DNA of 11,884 nt from Deltaproteobacteria bacterium (GTDB lineage: Bacteria > Desulfobacterota > DSM-4660 > Desulfatiglandales > HGW-15). Under the pieces are notes generated by a model. The model did no database searches and had not been told where the DNA came from. It saw only the letters and a list, made by a program, of their open reading frames with translations. Position 1 is the first letter of the stretch; every line of letters starts with the position of its first letter. This document shows, in pieces, positions 1-7,153 of this stretch. The position numbers and the translations under genes were made by a program. The stretch spans positions 1 through 11,884 of the forward strand of contig DAOVAK010000034.1 in NCBI GenBank assembly GCA_030671095.1. The letters are read 5' to 3'.

Positions 1-90
1 AAGAATAAACACAGTATTTTTCAAAACCCACAGACCAGGCCACTGCCAAAAAGAGAATGGGACTAGCCAAACGGGAAACAGTTTTACCCG

Positions 91-138
91 CCTTCGCAGA
101 AAGCCCCGTCCGGAAGGACGGGGATGAATGCGAGAAGG
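91..138. repeat. GGAA-loop palindromic repeat, copy 1
   Basis: A perfect 8-bp stem (CCCCGTCC at 104-111, GGACGGGG at 116-123) is closed by a GGAA tetraloop. An outer imperfect stem pairs CCTTCGCA (91-98) with TGCGAGAAGG (129-138), leaving a 2-nt bulge. Closely related hairpins occur at 239-275 and 1083-1125, so this is a dispersed REP-like family and not a gene. No T-run follows, so it is not a standard intrinsic terminator. Confidence 0.7.
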
Positions 139-169
139 GTATCCGCCGAAGCCTTGGCGCCCGTCCTCT

Positions 170-202
170 CCATCCTCCGCAGTAGCCTGCTACGGAGGAT
201 GG
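170..202. repeat. 10-bp inverted repeat hairpin
   Basis: CCATCCTCCG (170-179) is perfectly complementary to CGGAGGATGG (193-202) across a 13-nt loop. It sits between two GGAA-loop palindromes and is probably part of the same repeat-rich intergenic tract. It has no T-tail. Confidence 0.6.
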
Positions 203-238
203 AAAGGAGGATATGCTTCGGTGGGTTTCGCTGAAGCA

Positions 239-275
239 GTGAAGATGCCCCGTGCGGAAGCACGGGGTGCTTCAC
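239..275. repeat. GGAA-loop palindromic repeat, copy 2
   Basis: The inner perfect 8-bp stem is CCCCGTGC (248-255) with GCACGGGG (260-267) around a GGAA loop (256-259). An outer stem pairs GTGAAG (239-244) with CTTCAC (270-275). Compared with copy 1, the stem change T-to-G is matched by A-to-C on the other arm, a compensatory change suggesting the fold matters. Confidence 0.7.
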
Positions 276-357
276 CGAAAACCGCCTTGAGCCAAAATCG
301 GTAAATCTTGGTGGCCGGCGGGCCGGAGCAGGGGGTAATTTTCTTTCAAAAAAAGGC

Positions 358-386
358 TTGACACTATTGCCACACGGTGGTACTCC
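358..386 (+). promoter_or_regulatory. Possible sigma-70 promoter (weak -10)
   Basis: A perfect TTGACA (358-363) is followed after 17 bp by TACTCC (381-386). The -35 and spacing are ideal, but the -10 lacks the conserved final T, so this is tentative. No credible coding sequence follows; the next candidate signal is a terminator-like hairpin at 533-562. Confidence 0.3.
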
Positions 387-532
387 CCGGGTAGCTCTCA
401 TTATCCCACATATATACCTTACGTGGTTGCCCCTGGGAATTAATAGGACTCCCCACCCCTCATCTCCTATAGATTATATTCTCAGGGGCTTTTCTTTTCT
501 GCCCGTTTCCCATGCCTCCGTTCTTTTCCCTC

Positions 533-562
533 TCCTTGAAGGGCAAAATTCAGGGGTTTTTT
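533..562 (+). terminator. Candidate intrinsic terminator
   Basis: TCCTTGAA (533-540) can pair with TTCAGGGG (549-556) in an 8-bp stem that includes two G-U pairs, with an 8-nt loop, followed directly by six T residues (557-562). No gene ends just upstream, so if functional it would end the transcript suggested from the promoter-like site at 358-386. Confidence 0.4.
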
Positions 563-760
563 GTGGCCGAGAGGTGCCCTGGGGGGTATACTCTGCTCAG
601 CATAAGAAGCAGACTGAAGTGGTTAGGTTTGTTCTTTTTAGGATCATCTTTGACGGCTTCGTAAAAAGTCAGAAATGGGACGGCAAAGTAAAAAGCTCCA
701 AATGTAAGGCTTGCGAATCTTGAGGAATGAGGCGTACTTACAGTACGCCGCAATGATTTA

Positions 761-857
761 CCCTGTTAGATAATGACGACCGGAACGCCTCCACTCTCTA
801 AGATGTGGTATCATTTAATTGATATCCCTAATACCTGTTAGAACGTATCTAACAGGG
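761..857. repeat. Nested inverted-repeat segment inside the MITE-like element
   Basis: CCCTGTTAGATA (761-772) and TATCTAACAGGG (846-857) are a perfect 12-bp inverted repeat bounding 97 bp. A third copy, CCTGTTAGA (834-842), can pair locally with TCTAACAGG (848-856) over a 5-nt loop. The right arm therefore has two mutually exclusive partners. It looks like a smaller insertion within the larger element. Confidence 0.55.
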
Positions 858-877
858 CGGGGATGAAGCGTAACGCA

Positions 878-918
878 GCCCTTCGGCTTTGCTCAGGGCC
901 GTGAGCCTGTCGAACGGC
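878..918. repeat. REP-like intergenic repeat
   Basis: This stretch contains CCCTTCGGC, GCTCAGGGC and AGCCTGTCGAACGGC, the hallmark pieces of a short repeat (CTTCGACAGGCTCAGGGC-like) that I recall as scattered in many bacterial genomes. It sits inside the right half of the MITE-like element. The family assignment is from memory. Confidence 0.4.
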
Positions 919-1018
919 AGTTGGACTTTTTACGAAGCCGTCAACTTTCTCGCAGGAGATTTTATAATATATTTTGGAACCCCGCTTTTTACCAGGTTAC
1001 TGAAAAACCTTAAAATAC

Positions 1019-1308
1019 CGTCATTCTCGCCCTCGCGGGGATAAACTCCGGCGGGAGTTCAAAACATATCGGAATCACTCGCCTTCGCCAGGATGCCCCG
1101 TGCGGAACCACGGGGAGGAATGGCGAGAGGCGACCGCGGCGTAGCCCGCAGGGCGAAGCCGGGTTTACCTCGCCATAGCTTTGCGACAGCGGGTGGCTTC
1201 GGCGTAGTTCCGCTTGGCTTTGCCACAGATGCCCCACCCTGTGGGCGGGGAGCTTCACTGGATTCCCGCTCCCCGATCCCGGTCGGGGACAAGCCTCGCG
1301 GGAATGAC
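1019..1308. repeat. Composite palindromic repeat cluster
   Basis: The tract is bounded by near-identical inverted ends: GTCATTCTCGC (1020-1030) and GCGGGAATGAC (1298-1308), differing at one base. Inside are AACTCC/GGAGTT (1044-1059), a third GGAA-loop hairpin (CCCCGTG 1096-1102 with CACGGGG 1109-1115), a degenerate C/G hairpin near 1231-1250, and a two-tier palindrome at the right end (ATTCCCGC 1262-1269 with GCGGGAAT 1298-1305, enclosing CCCCGA 1271-1276 with TCGGGG 1283-1288). Open frames across it are by-products of GC-rich repeat sequence. It is a repeat sink, not a gene. Confidence 0.6.
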
Positions 1309-1421
1309 ATAAACAGATGGACATAGCCTTTCCCAGTAATCTGCTAGTGTCGTGCCCCATAAATTCTTTTCAATCCTCACTGCACCCAATCCTGTATTTT
1401 TTTGTTCAATTCCCTTCCTAT

Positions 1422-1467
1422 TTGAGACATAATCTATGTCATATAAAATCGCGAAGGCGATTTTATA
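1422..1467 (+). promoter_or_regulatory. plsB promoter candidate with two operator-like dyads
   Basis: TTGAGA (1422-1427), a 16-bp spacer and TAAAAT (1444-1449) form a reasonable sigma-70 promoter, each box one base off consensus. Two perfect dyads overlay it: GACATA-ATC-TATGTC (1426-1440) in the spacer, and TATAAAATCGC (1442-1452) with GCGATTTTATA (1457-1467), which covers the -10 box and the predicted start near 1456. The arrangement suggests repressor binding that would block polymerase. The second dyad could instead form an RNA hairpin; it lacks a T-run, so it is not a terminator. No regulator can be named. Confidence 0.4.
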
Positions 1468-1532
1468 ACTTGATTTAAGGGCTTCGTCTGATTAATTGTC
1501 CCTTATGCCCATTTCTGATATGGTGAGCGTTC

Positions 1533-4091
1533 ATGGATAATTCCAAGCGTAAAACCCTCTATCCCTATGTCCTTGATCATAAGCCGGGATTCTTTCTGAC
1601 TTGGTTCCTATACAGGCTTTTCAAGAGAGTCAGTATTGATGAGAACATGAAAGAAGACCTGAGGCTGATGCAGAAACAAGGAACTGTGGTTTATGCGATT
1701 AAGTATAGAGGGCGGTTGGACTACCTTCTTTATCACTACAACTTCCGAAGGAGACGGATACCCTACCCAAAGATAGCCTTTGACCTTAACATATCCATGT
1801 TATTGCCACTTACACGCTTTTTGAAAGTCGCCTTCTCACAACTCTCATCCCTCATCCGACACGGTCATCTTCCCAATCCTTACAAATCTGGATTTTTCAG
1901 GGATGCCATTCGAGACAGGACACCTTCTCTTATCTTTCTTGTTGATCCAAAGGGTTTTGCCAGACATTTTGTCCACGCGGAACTAGACCACATCCACTTT
2001 CTCCTGGAGACTCAGAAGCAGATGGATCGACCCATTTTTATTGTCCCTCAGCTCATTCTCTATAAGATGACTCCGGAAAAGGACTATACCAGCTTGGGAA
2101 GCCTATTTTTTGGCTTCAAAGACAAGCCGGGAGTAATCAGAAAAATGGTCCTCTTCTTTCGGCACAATCGCCGGGCATTTATTGATTTTGCTCGACCCCT
2201 CAATCTGAAGGCCTATTTGGAAGGTCAGCCTTCTACAAGGGCTTTGGATGAAATGGCCCTAGAGCTCAGGCAGATGCTCATTGAAAGTATTGATAGACAG
2301 AAAAGGGTCATCTTGGGACCGATCATGAAGTCAAGACAACAGATCAAAGAGATCGTGCTCATGGATGAGGGTGTCAGGCAGAAGATCGAAAATAAGGCCC
2401 GAGAGGATCCAAAACGCGTGAAGCAGGCAAGAAAAAAAGCTGGAGAATATTTTGACGAGATTGCTGCAGATTTTAACATGACCTATGTCCTGTCTTTCCG
2501 AATGGCTTTGAATTGGGTCTGGAAGAGGATCTTTGAGGGCGTAGATGTTGATATGAGCGGTCTGGCAAGGGTCAGGGAATGGGCACGAAGAGGCCCTGTC
2601 ATCTATGTCCCATCCCATAAAAGCCATATAGATTACCTCATCCTCACCCAAGTGCTCCACGATCATCATATGCATATCCCCAGAATCGCGGCAGGAAAAA
2701 ACCTGGCCTTTTGGCCCATGGGACACATCTTCAGAAAATGTGGGGCATTCTTCATCCGTCGCTCTTTTACGGGAGCGAGGCTCTACTCGGAGGTATTTGT
2801 CAGGTACATCAAGGCACTCCTTGAGGAGGGGCATCCCATTGAGTTTTTTATCGAGGGCGGTAGAAGCCGCAATGGCAAACTGGTGCTGCCAAAAACGGGC
2901 CTTCTCACCATCTTACTTCAGGCCTACGAGGAAGGGTTCTGTGATGATCTGATCTTTGTCCCCATTTCCATAATCTACGATAGAATTATCGAGGAAAAAT
3001 CCTATCTCAAAGAGATTGGTGGCGACGAAAAGAAACAAGAGAGTCTCCAGCAGCTCATTACCGCAAGACGTTTTTTAAAGAGAAGGTATGGAAAGATCTA
3101 TATACGATTCAACCATCCCTTTTCATTAAGTGAATACCTCTCCAACAGGCAACAAGCAGACAAGGAATCCCACGTCAAGTTGGCCTACCATTTGATCCAA
3201 TCCATAAATGCGGTCTCCCTGGTTACGCCCCTTTCTCTGGTGGCCACGGCCATTCTCGCCAATCATCGACGAGGGTTTCTTGTTTCGGAGCTTCTTGATA
3301 CGGTGGAAACCCTCTTGGACTTCCTGAAAAGATGCGACGCCCCTATGGCGGATACTCTGGCTGATCCACAAAAAGCCGTGCAGGAAACCCTGTCCCTTTT
3401 GATGGGTTGGAAGATCGTGGAATTGTTAGAGGGAGCGGAGAGAGAGGAAGACACCTTTTACTATGTAGAGGAAGAAAAGAAACTAGAGTTGGAGTATTAC
3501 AAAAACAGCATTATTCACTTTTTTATACCGCATTCTTTCGTGGCCATATCGCTTCTGACGGGGCCCGAAGAGGTGAAGACATTAGAGTCCATCGTTGTTG
3601 ATTATGGCTTCTTGAGGGGTCTTTTGGGGAGCGAGTTCGTTTTTGATGGAGATGAGCAACTAGAGGAAAAGGTGATCTCTCTCACTGAGTATTTTTTGGC
3701 TTCAAGGTTTCTGACACCCTCTGAGCGGACCTTGGGATATAAAATCACGAAGCTTGGATTTGACAAACTCCCCATATGGGCTGCTTTGACCAAGACTTTC
3801 CTCGAATCTTACTGGATTGCTGCCAAATCCCTAGGCCAACGGCAAACCAAAGGGGGAAAGGGGGGGGACAACTTGAAGAATATCGAATACCTGGGAAAGC
3901 GATTCCACAAGCTGGGGCTCGTAGATCACATTGGGGCCCTCTCCCGGCTCAACTACAAAAATGCTGCAAGCTTTATTAAAGAAAACATCATGAAGGGCTC
4001 GAAAGGTTCAACTGAGGATCCCTCGATTACCCTTGAAAGACTCTCCCAACTTGGCCAGAGACTCTATGAATTATCTCATTACAGATCGTAG
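1533..4091 (+). CDS. plsB: Glycerol-3-phosphate 1-O-acyltransferase (PlsB)
   Basis: This enzyme transfers an acyl group from acyl-CoA or acyl-ACP to the sn-1 position of glycerol 3-phosphate, the first step of phospholipid synthesis at the inner membrane. The 852-residue protein is close in length to E. coli PlsB (807). The catalytic domain shows all four acyltransferase blocks: HKSHIDY (H362 and D367 of the HX4D motif), GAFFIRRSF (404-412), FFIEGGRSRNGK (438-449) followed by LPKTG, and VPISIIYDR (476-484). Residues 1-330 resemble the PlsB N-terminal region, and the C-terminal 300 residues are helical, as in the family. The start is ATG 1533, preceded by GGTGAG at 1522-1527. It stands alone on this strand and converges on ppdK with a 30-bp gap. 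A promoter with dyads lies at 1422-1467. The alternative dihydroxyacetone-phosphate acyltransferase is less likely given the PlsB-type blocks. Confidence 0.9.
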   Translation: MDNSKRKTLYPYVLDHKPGFFLTWFLYRLFKRVSIDENMKEDLRLMQKQGTVVYAIKYRGRLDYLLYHYNFRRRRIPYPKIAFDLNISMLLPLTRFLKVAFSQLSSLIRHGHLPNPYKSGFFRDAIRDRTPSLIFLVDPKGFARHFVHAELDHIHFLLETQKQMDRPIFIVPQLILYKMTPEKDYTSLGSLFFGFKDKPGVIRKMVLFFRHNRRAFIDFARPLNLKAYLEGQPSTRALDEMALELRQMLIESIDRQKRVILGPIMKSRQQIKEIVLMDEGVRQKIENKAREDPKRVKQARKKAGEYFDEIAADFNMTYVLSFRMALNWVWKRIFEGVDVDMSGLARVREWARRGPVIYVPSHKSHIDYLILTQVLHDHHMHIPRIAAGKNLAFWPMGHIFRKCGAFFIRRSFTGARLYSEVFVRYIKALLEEGHPIEFFIEGGRSRNGKLVLPKTGLLTILLQAYEEGFCDDLIFVPISIIYDRIIEEKSYLKEIGGDEKKQESLQQLITARRFLKRRYGKIYIRFNHPFSLSEYLSNRQQADKESHVKLAYHLIQSINAVSLVTPLSLVATAILANHRRGFLVSELLDTVETLLDFLKRCDAPMADTLADPQKAVQETLSLLMGWKIVELLEGAEREEDTFYYVEEEKKLELEYYKNSIIHFFIPHSFVAISLLTGPEEVKTLESIVVDYGFLRGLLGSEFVFDGDEQLEEKVISLTEYFLASRFLTPSERTLGYKITKLGFDKLPIWAALTKTFLESYWIAAKSLGQRQTKGGKGGDNLKNIEYLGKRFHKLGLVDHIGALSRLNYKNAASFIKENIMKGSKGSTEDPSITLERLSQLGQRLYELSHYRS

Positions 4092-4121
4092 GAGTGACGG
4101 GGATCTGCAATCCAAAAGCCG

Positions 4122-6917
4122 TTATGCGATCCTAAACTCCGCCTCTTTCAGTTTGGCGTGGGCCGCCGCCAGCCTTGCGATGGGGACTCTGGGCGGAGAA
4201 CAGGAGACATAGCTCAGATTCACATGGTGACAGAAACGAATGGCGTCAGGATGCCCTCCCTGCTCGCCGCAAATCCCGATCTTCATATCTGATCTCGTCT
4301 TTCTGGCCCACTCTATGGTGATCATCATCAAACGCCCCACGCCTTTGATATCCAAAACCTCAAAAGGATTGTGCTGCAGTATGCCGCATTCGTTATAGAG
4401 GGGGAGAAATTTGTTTTCCGCATCCTCCCTCGAAAATGAAAAGGTGGACTGTGTGAGATCATTGGTCCCAAAGGACATGAATTCGGCCAATTCAGCGATC
4501 CGACCGGCACGCATACAGGCCCTTACCACCTCAATCATGGTTCCAAATTTGTAGGGGACGTTCGTTTTGAACTGTCTCTCCACCTCTTTGTGGATCTCAA
4601 TCACATAGCCATGGACCCACTTCAATTCTTCAAGGGTGCACACCTGCGGGACCATGATTTCAGGGGCAACATGGAGACCTTCTTTAATGCACTCTGCGGC
4701 AGCCTCCAGGATGGCTTTGATCTGCATGGCGTAGATCTCTGGGTAGGTGATCCCCAGCCTGACCCCCCTGTGGCCCAGCATGGGATTGGTTTCAGAAAGG
4801 GCCTTCACCTTTTGAAGCATGGCCTCTTTGGATTCTATGAGGGTTTCTGCCAAATGCCTGTCTTTCAGTTCCTCCAAACCCTGAGTAATCATTTCAAGAT
4901 TGGTCGCATACCGCTCGTGAAGCTCAGGATCCAGTAGTTTCAAGGTATCCGGCAGGTTGGCCATTCCACCCACTGTCTCCCTCAAATGCGTCAGGTGGTC
5001 AATCTCACCTACGAGTTCCTCTCCGGATGGCAAAAACTCATGAATCGGGGGGTCCAAGAGTCTTATAGTCACTGGATATCCGTCCATGATGCGGAAGATT
5101 TCTTTGAAATCCTCTCTCTGGAAAGGGAGGAGACGATCAAGCGTTTTCTCCCTTTCCTCCTTTGTGTCGGCCAAAATCATTTCTTGGACAATTGGCAGCC
5201 TCTCCGGTTGATTGAACATCCTTTCTGTTCGACAAAGCCCGATGCCCACAGCCCCGTACTTTCTTGCCTTGGCCACGGCATCAGGGGTGTCTGCATTGGC
5301 CATCACCTTCAATGTGCCGATATCGTCTGCCCACTCCAGCAAGACGAGCAGGTCTTCAACAAACTCCGGCTCTATGGTGGGAACAACGCCTTGGTAAACA
5401 TTCCCCGTGCTCCCATCGATGGTGATCATGCCTCCTTCCCTCAGAGTTACACCAGAAATCACCGCCTCCTTTGCCACATGATTGATGACGATCGCCTCGC
5501 AACCAGAAACGCAGGGCTTTCCCATACTCCTTGCCACAACGGCGGCGTGGGAGGTCTTTCCTCCCCGGCTGGTCAGGATCCCTTGGGATGCAAAAAAGCC
5601 ATGAATATCGTCTGGTTTGGTCTCTTCTCTCACCAGGATGACCTTTTCACCCAGTTTTGCCTTGCTCTCCGCTCGGTCAGCATCAAATACCATCTTTCCC
5701 GATGCAGCCCCAGGAGATGCTGATAGCCCTTGTGCCAAGACCTCCACCTCTGCCTGGGGATCAAGTCTTGGGTGGAGGAGTTGAGCAAGCATATCAGGTT
5801 GAATTCTGAGGATGGCCTCCTGTTCTGTGATCAGCCCCTCATTGACCATATCTATGGAGGTCTTGATAAAGGCGGAGGCATTCATCTTGCCGTTTCTGGT
5901 CTGAAGGCAATAGAGTTTCCCCTTTTCAACAGTGAATTCCAAGTCCTGGACCTCCCGGTAGTGGTCCTCCAGGGTATGTCGCAGATCTTCCAGTTCTCGA
6001 TAGACCTTGGGCATATCCTTTCGCAGTTCCCTCACCGGTTTTGGCGTCCGTATCCCGGCCACCACATCTTCACCCTGGGCATTGATCATATATTCTCCGT
6101 ATAGACGATTTTCGCCTGTTGCCGGATTTCTGGTGAAGGCCACGCCGGTGGCACTATCATCCCCCATATTGCCGAAAACCATGGTGCATATATTTACTGC
6201 TGTGCCGTTGGCCATATCAGGCGTGATATTGAATTCTCTGCGGTAGTCCACGGCCCGTTTGCCCATCCATGACTTGAAAACAGCCTCTATGGCCAGCTCG
6301 AGCTGTGTGTAAGGATCAAGGGGGAATGGTTCTTTGTTCTTTTCCTCAATAAGTGCAAGGAATTTGGCGCATGCTTCTTTCAGGGCCTTGCTACCCAGAT
6401 CCGTATCCACCTCTGCGTTGTATTTGGCCTTTATTTCAGCGAATATATGATCAAAATCCTCATCGATCATGCCAAGGCCCACCGAACCGAAGAGCTGAAT
6501 CAATCGCCGATAGGCGTCGTAAACGAATCGCTCGTTATTTGTTAACTTGATCAGGCCTCCCACCGTCTCTTCATTGAGCCCCAGGTTCAAGATGGTATCC
6601 ATCATTCCTGGCATGGACATGGCTGCTCCTGACCGAACAGAAACCAGCAAAGGCTGAACCGGATCTCCAAAGCCCTTTCCGGTCTTATTTTCCAGCTCCG
6701 CCATAGCCGCCCTCACCTGTTCCATCAAACCTGGTTCTAGTCCCTTTTCCTTCTGGTCCAAATAGGCGAGGCAGGCCTCTGTTGTAATGACAAAGCCTGG
6801 GGGCACGGGCAGGCCTATCTGGGTCATTTCACAGAGATTGGCCCCCTTCCCTCCCAGAAGCTTCTTGTTCTTCCCATCCCCCTCATCAAAGGAGAACACA
6901 TACGTATTAGGTCCCAT
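4122..6917 (-). CDS. ppdK: Pyruvate, phosphate dikinase
   Basis: This cytoplasmic enzyme interconverts pyruvate + ATP + Pi and PEP + AMP + PPi, feeding gluconeogenesis in an anaerobe that makes pyruvate from acetyl-CoA. Numbering from ATG 6917 gives 931 residues. The N-terminal nucleotide-binding domain has GGKGANL (22-28) and SVRSGA (93-98). The swivelling domain has GGKTSHAAVVAR (452-463) with the phosphorylated H457 and neighbouring T455, the position regulated by PDRP-type kinases. The C-terminal PEP/pyruvate barrel has GLCRTERMF (560-568), FGTNDLTQ (816-823) and catalytic C883. Usual bacterial length is about 875; the extra residues lie mostly around 650-705. The signature near C883 reads GEQGGHP, where GEHGGDP is usual. 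A longer frame to 6986 adds 23 residues unlike the family and lies inside the upstream gene, so I chose M at 6917. Its start overlaps the upstream membrane-protein gene by 11 bp. Confidence 0.93.
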   Translation of the reverse strand: MGPNTYVFSFDEGDGKNKKLLGGKGANLCEMTQIGLPVPPGFVITTEACLAYLDQKEKGLEPGLMEQVRAAMAELENKTGKGFGDPVQPLLVSVRSGAAMSMPGMMDTILNLGLNEETVGGLIKLTNNERFVYDAYRRLIQLFGSVGLGMIDEDFDHIFAEIKAKYNAEVDTDLGSKALKEACAKFLALIEEKNKEPFPLDPYTQLELAIEAVFKSWMGKRAVDYRREFNITPDMANGTAVNICTMVFGNMGDDSATGVAFTRNPATGENRLYGEYMINAQGEDVVAGIRTPKPVRELRKDMPKVYRELEDLRHTLEDHYREVQDLEFTVEKGKLYCLQTRNGKMNASAFIKTSIDMVNEGLITEQEAILRIQPDMLAQLLHPRLDPQAEVEVLAQGLSASPGAASGKMVFDADRAESKAKLGEKVILVREETKPDDIHGFFASQGILTSRGGKTSHAAVVARSMGKPCVSGCEAIVINHVAKEAVISGVTLREGGMITIDGSTGNVYQGVVPTIEPEFVEDLLVLLEWADDIGTLKVMANADTPDAVAKARKYGAVGIGLCRTERMFNQPERLPIVQEMILADTKEEREKTLDRLLPFQREDFKEIFRIMDGYPVTIRLLDPPIHEFLPSGEELVGEIDHLTHLRETVGGMANLPDTLKLLDPELHERYATNLEMITQGLEELKDRHLAETLIESKEAMLQKVKALSETNPMLGHRGVRLGITYPEIYAMQIKAILEAAAECIKEGLHVAPEIMVPQVCTLEELKWVHGYVIEIHKEVERQFKTNVPYKFGTMIEVVRACMRAGRIAELAEFMSFGTNDLTQSTFSFSREDAENKFLPLYNECGILQHNPFEVLDIKGVGRLMMITIEWARKTRSDMKIGICGEQGGHPDAIRFCHHVNLSYVSCSPPRVPIARLAAAHAKLKEAEFRIA

Positions 6918-7095
6918 TTTGTCTTTCTCTGTCCTTTCTTTTCGTAAATTCAAACAAGTAGGCCAGGACGAGCATGATGGCTGCAAGCCCTAAGATTTTG
7001 TACATGGACGCTCCTTGGAAAAAAAACCGGCTAATGAGAAATGCCAGCATGATGGAGACGACCAAACGAATGAGAAAAACGGAAAACGCTTTCAT
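6907..7095 (-). CDS. Small two-helix membrane protein
   Basis: I do not recognise a family for this 62-residue protein. Residues about 4-22 and 31-50 are strongly hydrophobic and look like two transmembrane helices, separated by a short turn. The C-terminus (TKRKDRER) is basic, so both ends are probably cytoplasmic. The hydrophobic pattern and tight packing argue that it is real. Its TAA stop (6907-6909) lies inside ppdK, 11 bp past the ppdK ATG, a layout typical of translational coupling. The ribosome-binding site is weak (a GAGAGA stretch about 10 nt upstream). A role linked to PPDK is not supported by anything beyond position. The hydrophobic ORF could still be fortuitous. Confidence 0.6.
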   Translation of the reverse strand: MKAFSVFLIRLVVSIMLAFLISRFFFQGASMYKILGLAAIMLVLAYLFEFTKRKDRERQNGT

Positions 7096-7109
7096 ACACG
7101 TCTATCTCT

Positions 7110-7153
7110 CTAGCTAGTGCCCATTTATTCATTTCCGGATGGGCACTAGCTAG
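7110..7153. repeat. Perfect 15-bp inverted repeat with CTAG-rich arms
   Basis: CTAGCTAGTGCCCAT (7110-7124) and ATGGGCACTAGCTAG (7139-7153) are perfect reverse complements around a 14-nt loop. The TAG stop of the upstream hypothetical gene (7150-7152, minus strand) lies within the right arm. No T-run follows on either strand, so a rho-independent terminator is unlikely. CACTAGCTAGTG (7144-7155) is itself a 12-bp palindrome. It may be an operator, an RNA processing or stability hairpin between the two genes, or a repeat element. Confidence 0.65.

Larger units (their letters stand above)
650..944. mobile_element. MITE-like element with 21-bp terminal inverted repeats
   Basis: The ends are perfect 21-bp inverted repeats: 650-670 (beginning TTGACGGCTTCG) and 924-944 (ending CGAAGCCGTCAA). 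A degenerate second copy of the end sequence follows at 679-698. The 295-bp interior has no transposase and no convincing ORF. It holds a perfect 8-bp hairpin (731-738 with 742-749, loop TAC), a nested inverted-repeat segment (761-857) and a REP-like stretch (878-918). I see no clear target-site duplication. Ends of this kind are, from memory, common in deltaproteobacterial genomes. The element would need a transposase acting in trans. Confidence 0.65.

Noticed and set aside
84..401. 105-codon minus-strand open frame and the overlapping 121-codon plus-strand frame (358-723)
   Set aside because: They run through palindromic repeats and into the MITE-like element; no protein motif and no ribosome-binding site.
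1010..1360. Several 77-116-codon frames on both strands
   Set aside because: They are generated by GC-rich palindromic repeats (translations rich in R, P, G) and have no family resemblance.
1..1420. CRISPR array or tRNA/rRNA gene in the repeat-rich region
   Set aside because: Repeats are irregularly spaced palindromes without uniform spacers, and no cloverleaf or rRNA-like sequence was found.
4092..4121. Bidirectional terminator between convergent plsB and ppdK
   Set aside because: Only a 4-bp GGAT/ATCC hairpin with no T-run is present in the 30-bp gap.
4986..5723. 245-codon plus-strand frame opposite ppdK
   Set aside because: It is antisense to well-conserved PPDK sequence including the catalytic His region; a shadow frame.
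6918..6986. N-terminal extension of ppdK to ATG 6986
   Set aside because: The 23 added residues do not resemble PPDK and lie within the upstream membrane-protein gene; M at 6917 precedes the family start.
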